In this document: positions 12,161-14,919 of the stretch, one piece after another
Position numbering within the stretch: the stretch's first letter is position 1
Layout of the letters: each line of letters begins with the position of its first letter
Assembly: GCA_937920255.1 (NCBI GenBank)
Contig: CALDSL010000574.1
Coordinates: 1-14,919 of the forward strand
Direction of reading: 5' to 3'
Length of the DNA stretch: 14,919 nucleotides
DNA from: an uncultured Anaerolineaceae bacterium
GTDB taxonomy: Bacteria; Chloroflexota; Anaerolineae; Anaerolineales; Anaerolineaceae
Program-made: the position numbers and the translations under genes
Notes under the pieces: generated by a model
What the model was told of the DNA's origin: nothing
What the model saw: only the letters and a program-made list of their open reading frames with translations
Database searches by the model: none

Positions 12161-14590
12161 CTAGATCTTAGCCTGGCGCAGGCGCAAGCTGTTGCTGACC
12201 ACGAAGATGCTGCTGAAGGCCATGGCGCCGGCGGCCAGCATGGGGTTCAACAGGCCGAGCGTCGCCACCGGGATCAAGATCACATTGTAGAAGAACGCCC
12301 AGAACATGTTTTGCTGGATGGTGCGCATGGTTTTCCGCGACAGCGCGATGGCGCGCGGAACCGCGCGCAGGTCGCCGCTGATGAGCGTCACCGGGGCGGC
12401 GGCCATGGCCACGTCTGTGCCGGTGCCAATTGCCAGGCCCACGTCGGCCTGGGCCAACGCCGGCGCATCGTTGATGCCGTCACCCACCATGGCCACCACC
12501 TGGCCGCGTTCCTGCAGTTTCTTGACCTCGGCCGTCTTGCCCTCAGGCAGTACGTCGGCCAGGACCACATCCACGCCCACCTGCCGGGCAATCGCCTCGG
12601 CCGTGCGCTGGTTGTCACCGGTGATCATAGCCACTTTCAAACCCATGCGGTGCAGTTCGGCAATCGCTTCCTGCGAGCCTTCTTTGACTGTGTCAGCCAC
12701 GGCCACCGCGCCGACGACGCAACCGTCCAACGCCACCAGCATGGCGGTTTTGGCCTGGTTTTGAAATTCGGCCACCACGGGTTCCATGCCGTTCATATCG
12801 TAGCCACGGGCGGTCATCATGCGCACATTGCCCACGGCCACCTCGTAGCCGTCCACATTGGCGCATACGCCGTGCCCGGTCTCGGAGGAAAAGCCCTGCG
12901 GGTCGCTCAGCGCCAGTCCGCGGTTACCCGCTTCGGCCACCAGCGCCTCGCCGATGGGGTGCTCGCTGCCTTTTTCCACCGACGCGGCCAACCGCAGCAA
13001 CTCATTTTCACCGGCGGGAAAATCGCGTACCACCACATCAGTCACCGCCGGTTGACCGCGGGTGATGGTGCCGGTCTTGTCCAGCACGACCATCTGGATC
13101 TTTCCTGCCTGCTCCAGCGCGCCGCCCGAGCGGAACAGCACGCCAAGCTCGGCGCCCTTGCCCGTGCCAACCATCACCGCCGTGGGTGTGGCCAGGCCCA
13201 GCGCGCACGGGCAGGCGATGACCAGCACCGCCACGGTGTTAATCAGCGCGCGTGTCAGCACTGGCGTATCCACTGACGGCGAAAGCGCGGGCACGACAAA
13301 GAACCATGCCAGGAAGGTCAGCGCGGCGATCCCCAGCACGATGGGCACGAACACCGCAGAAACGCGGTCAGCCAGGTCCTGGATGGGTGCTTTGCTGCCC
13401 TGCGCCTCTTCCACCAGCCGGATGATCTGCGCCAGCGCGGTTTGCTTGCCCACGCGCGTGGCTTCAAAGCGGAAGAAGCCCTGCCGGTTGAGAGTCGCCC
13501 CGGTGACCGGATCGCCCGGGCCTTTTTCCACCGGCAGTGATTCGCCGGTCAGCATGGATTCATCCACCGTCGTGCGCCCTTCGGTGATCACGCCGTCCAC
13601 AGGCACTTTCTCGCCTGGCCGCACAAGGACGGTATCACCCACCAGCACTTCATCGATCGGCAGGTCGCGTTCTTCACCGTCGCGCACCACGCGCGCGGTC
13701 TTGGCGCGCAGACCCATCAGCTTCTTGATTGCCTCGCTGGTGCGGCCTTTGGCGCGCGCCTCGAGGAACTTGCCCAGGCGGATGAGCGTGATGATCACCG
13801 CCGCGGTCTCGAAGTACACTTCTTCGGACGGCGCGCCAAAAAAGGTTAGTACCACCGAGTAGAGGTATGCTACGGTCGAACCCATCGCGATCAGCACGTC
13901 CATATTGGCCGAACCGTTGCGGATGGCCTTGTATGCGCCAATGTAGTACTGCCGCCCCACATAGAACTGCACCGGGGTGGCCAGCAGCATCAGCAGCGGG
14001 TTCATCCAACGGGCGTGCGCCCATTCCATCGGCACCATCATCATGCTGCGCGCCATGGAAAGCACAAACAGCGGCAGGGTAAACAGAATGCCAACGATCA
14101 GCAGCCGGCGCTGCTCGGCGATTTCCGCTTCGCGCGCCTGCGCCTCAGCGTCCTCAGCCTCGCCGCCCAGTTCCACCGCCTCGAAACCAGCCGCGCTAAT
14201 CGCCCGGCGGATATCGGACTGGCTCACCAGAGTGGGAATATAGCGTACCCGGGCGCGTTCGCTGGTGAAATTCACCTGCACTTCTTCTACGCCTTCGAGT
14301 TTGGCGATGGCCTTCTCGAGCCGCGCCGCGTCGCTCGAGTCGCTCAGGCGCTTGATCATCAGATCGGCTTCGCCTTCGGCGACATCGTATCCCGCGCGGC
14401 GCACACGCGCCACAATATCATCCAGCGCCAGTTGCGCCGGGTCAAATGCCACGGTTGCCCGCTCCGATGACAGGTTGACCGATGCCCCTTCCACGCCGTC
14501 AAGCTTCTTGAGGTTGCGCTCAATGGTGGCGACGCAATTGGCGCAGGTCATGCCGGTGATCGGTAGCACCACCTGTTTTGATTCACCCAT
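12161..14590 (-). CDS. copA: Copper-exporting P1B-1-type ATPase, 809 aa
   Basis: Pumps Cu+ out across the cytoplasmic membrane using ATP. The first HMA domain (about 6-72) has the metal site GMTCANC (C16, C19). A second HMA-like domain (about 76-142) is degenerate: the CxxC position reads LSDSSDA, so it should not bind Cu+. The transmembrane part holds the CPC site (460-462, IACPCALGLATPT). The A-domain has TGES (348-351), the phosphorylated Asp504 lies in DKTGTIT, HP is at 544-545 (SEHPIGEA), and the hinge motif is GDGINDAPAL (703-712). The Cu+-specific residues of the last helices are YN (768-769) and MAFSS (790-794). The ATG start is accepted although the purine-rich stretch gaaagg is about 11 bases away. 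Twenty-six bases separate it from copZ, with a possible CsoR-type gene upstream, forming a copper operon. Regulation would lie outside the window. Confidence 0.95.
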   Translation of the reverse strand: MGESKQVVLPITGMTCANCVATIERNLKKLDGVEGASVNLSSERATVAFDPAQLALDDIVARVRRAGYDVAEGEADLMIKRLSDSSDAARLEKAIAKLEGVEEVQVNFTSERARVRYIPTLVSQSDIRRAISAAGFEAVELGGEAEDAEAQAREAEIAEQRRLLIVGILFTLPLFVLSMARSMMMVPMEWAHARWMNPLLMLLATPVQFYVGRQYYIGAYKAIRNGSANMDVLIAMGSTVAYLYSVVLTFFGAPSEEVYFETAAVIITLIRLGKFLEARAKGRTSEAIKKLMGLRAKTARVVRDGEERDLPIDEVLVGDTVLVRPGEKVPVDGVITEGRTTVDESMLTGESLPVEKGPGDPVTGATLNRQGFFRFEATRVGKQTALAQIIRLVEEAQGSKAPIQDLADRVSAVFVPIVLGIAALTFLAWFFVVPALSPSVDTPVLTRALINTVAVLVIACPCALGLATPTAVMVGTGKGAELGVLFRSGGALEQAGKIQMVVLDKTGTITRGQPAVTDVVVRDFPAGENELLRLAASVEKGSEHPIGEALVAEAGNRGLALSDPQGFSSETGHGVCANVDGYEVAVGNVRMMTARGYDMNGMEPVVAEFQNQAKTAMLVALDGCVVGAVAVADTVKEGSQEAIAELHRMGLKVAMITGDNQRTAEAIARQVGVDVVLADVLPEGKTAEVKKLQERGQVVAMVGDGINDAPALAQADVGLAIGTGTDVAMAAAPVTLISGDLRAVPRAIALSRKTMRTIQQNMFWAFFYNVILIPVATLGLLNPMLAAGAMAFSSIFVVSNSLRLRQAKI

Positions 14591-14616
14591 AATGCATTCA
14601 ACCTTTCAAATAACGC

Positions 14617-14823
14617 TTATTTCGCCGCCGGGTAATTGATTTCTTCAAGAAGGCTTTCAATTGCTTCCTCGGTGGCCGGGGGTTCGAAGGTAACTTTTAC
14701 CAGTTTGCTGGATGCGTCTGCTTCCACGGCCTGCACGCCTTTGAGGTCCTGCAGTTCGGTTTTGATGGTGTGCACGCAGTGCATGCAGGAAATGTTGGGA
14801 ACGGTATAGGTAACAGTTGTCAT
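14617..14823 (-). CDS. copZ: CopZ-like copper chaperone, 68 aa
   Basis: A single HMA domain (beta-alpha-beta-beta-alpha-beta) that carries Cu+ to CopA. The metal site is ISCMHC (C13, C16) followed by the helix VHTIKTELQDLKGV, with strands VEADASSKLVKVTF and the final helix EEAIESLLEEINYPA. It is a normal length for CopZ. The motif has Ile instead of the common Met/Thr before the first Cys, within the family range. The Shine-Dalgarno aaggag lies seven bases before ATG 14823. It is the second gene from the window edge in the copper operon, 30 bases downstream of the partial gene and 26 upstream of copA. Confidence 0.93.
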   Translation of the reverse strand: MTTVTYTVPNISCMHCVHTIKTELQDLKGVQAVEADASSKLVKVTFEPPATEEAIESLLEEINYPAAK

Positions 14824-14853
14824 TCTTGTGCTCCTTGAAAGTGAATAAACCGA

Positions 14854-14919
14854 TTAGACTTTGGTCGCCGCGTCAAACACTTCGGCGATTTCATGCAGCA
14901 CACGCTCGCGCTCCTGCGG
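14854..14919 (-). CDS. C-terminal end of a possible CsoR-type copper-sensing repressor (5' end outside window)
   Basis: Only the last 21 residues and the TAA are visible: PQERERVLHEIAEVFDAATKV, helical, charged and hydrophobic in a helix-repeat pattern. Copper-sensing CsoR repressors commonly end in a helix of this style and sit just upstream of copZ-copA. The context supports the call and the sequence alone does not prove it. The conserved Cys/His metal ligands of CsoR would lie outside the window. Confidence 0.4.
   Translation of the reverse strand, partial: PQERERVLHEIAEVFDAATKV

Noticed and set aside
11846..13276. 476-residue open frame across tkt start, the hairpin and copA on the + strand
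   Set aside because: Antisense to two certain genes, His/Gly/Gln-rich, no Shine-Dalgarno; a by-product of codon bias.

Overview
The window reads as chromosomal DNA of a GC-rich, probably anaerobic or facultative bacterium. Gene style and content (MGxxYF-free hypothetical membrane proteins, DegV, an SPT/KBL-type alpha-oxoamine synthase, a copZ-copA unit, TAA-biased stops) fit Chloroflexota, class Anaerolineae. That placement is an inference from protein flavour, not a proof. No tRNA, rRNA, CRISPR array, phage gene or transposase is visible. No gap between genes exceeds 300 bases.

Layout, left to right. (1) The 3' end of an unrecognised + strand gene stops at 377 and is followed by a strong hairpin. 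(2) A minus-strand block runs from 2316 down to 474: a class I SAM methyltransferase, a peroxiredoxin, and a small SCP-2-type protein. (3) A + strand CorA Mg2+/Co2+ channel (2420-3397) is divergent from the methyltransferase and has a clear terminator. (4) A + strand four-helix membrane protein with a long proline-rich tail (3547-4584) has a near-consensus sigma70 promoter overlapped by an inverted repeat. (5) A minus-strand HAD-like protein (4673-5872) is divergent from a DegV fatty-acid-binding protein (6070-6900). (6) A minus-strand alpha-oxoamine synthase (7062-8240) is divergent from a + strand protein of unknown function (8439-9374). (7) A minus-strand pentose-phosphate pair, transketolase then rpiB, is separated by only 12 bases. 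(8) A 271-base gap carries a 40-bp hairpin element. (9) A minus-strand copper module comprises the last 21 codons of a possible CsoR-type regulator, copZ and copA.

The most notable item is the peroxiredoxin at 927-1640. Its reading frame is interrupted by one TGA exactly at the peroxidatic cysteine (TFV-TGA-PTE). The frame then continues through the rest of an AhpC/Prx-type domain. A short stem-loop with a G in its apical loop lies 17 nt after the TGA. This is what a bacterial selenocysteine gene with a bSECIS element looks like. A standard gene caller would split it into two unrelated fragments. The protein also lacks the usual resolving cysteine and has a cysteine-bearing N-terminal extension with its own possible alternative start.

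Other points worth a look are operator-like palindromes at three promoters, an apparently leaderless methyltransferase mRNA, a degenerate second metal-binding domain in CopA, and two proteins with no assignable function (3547-4584 and 8439-9374).
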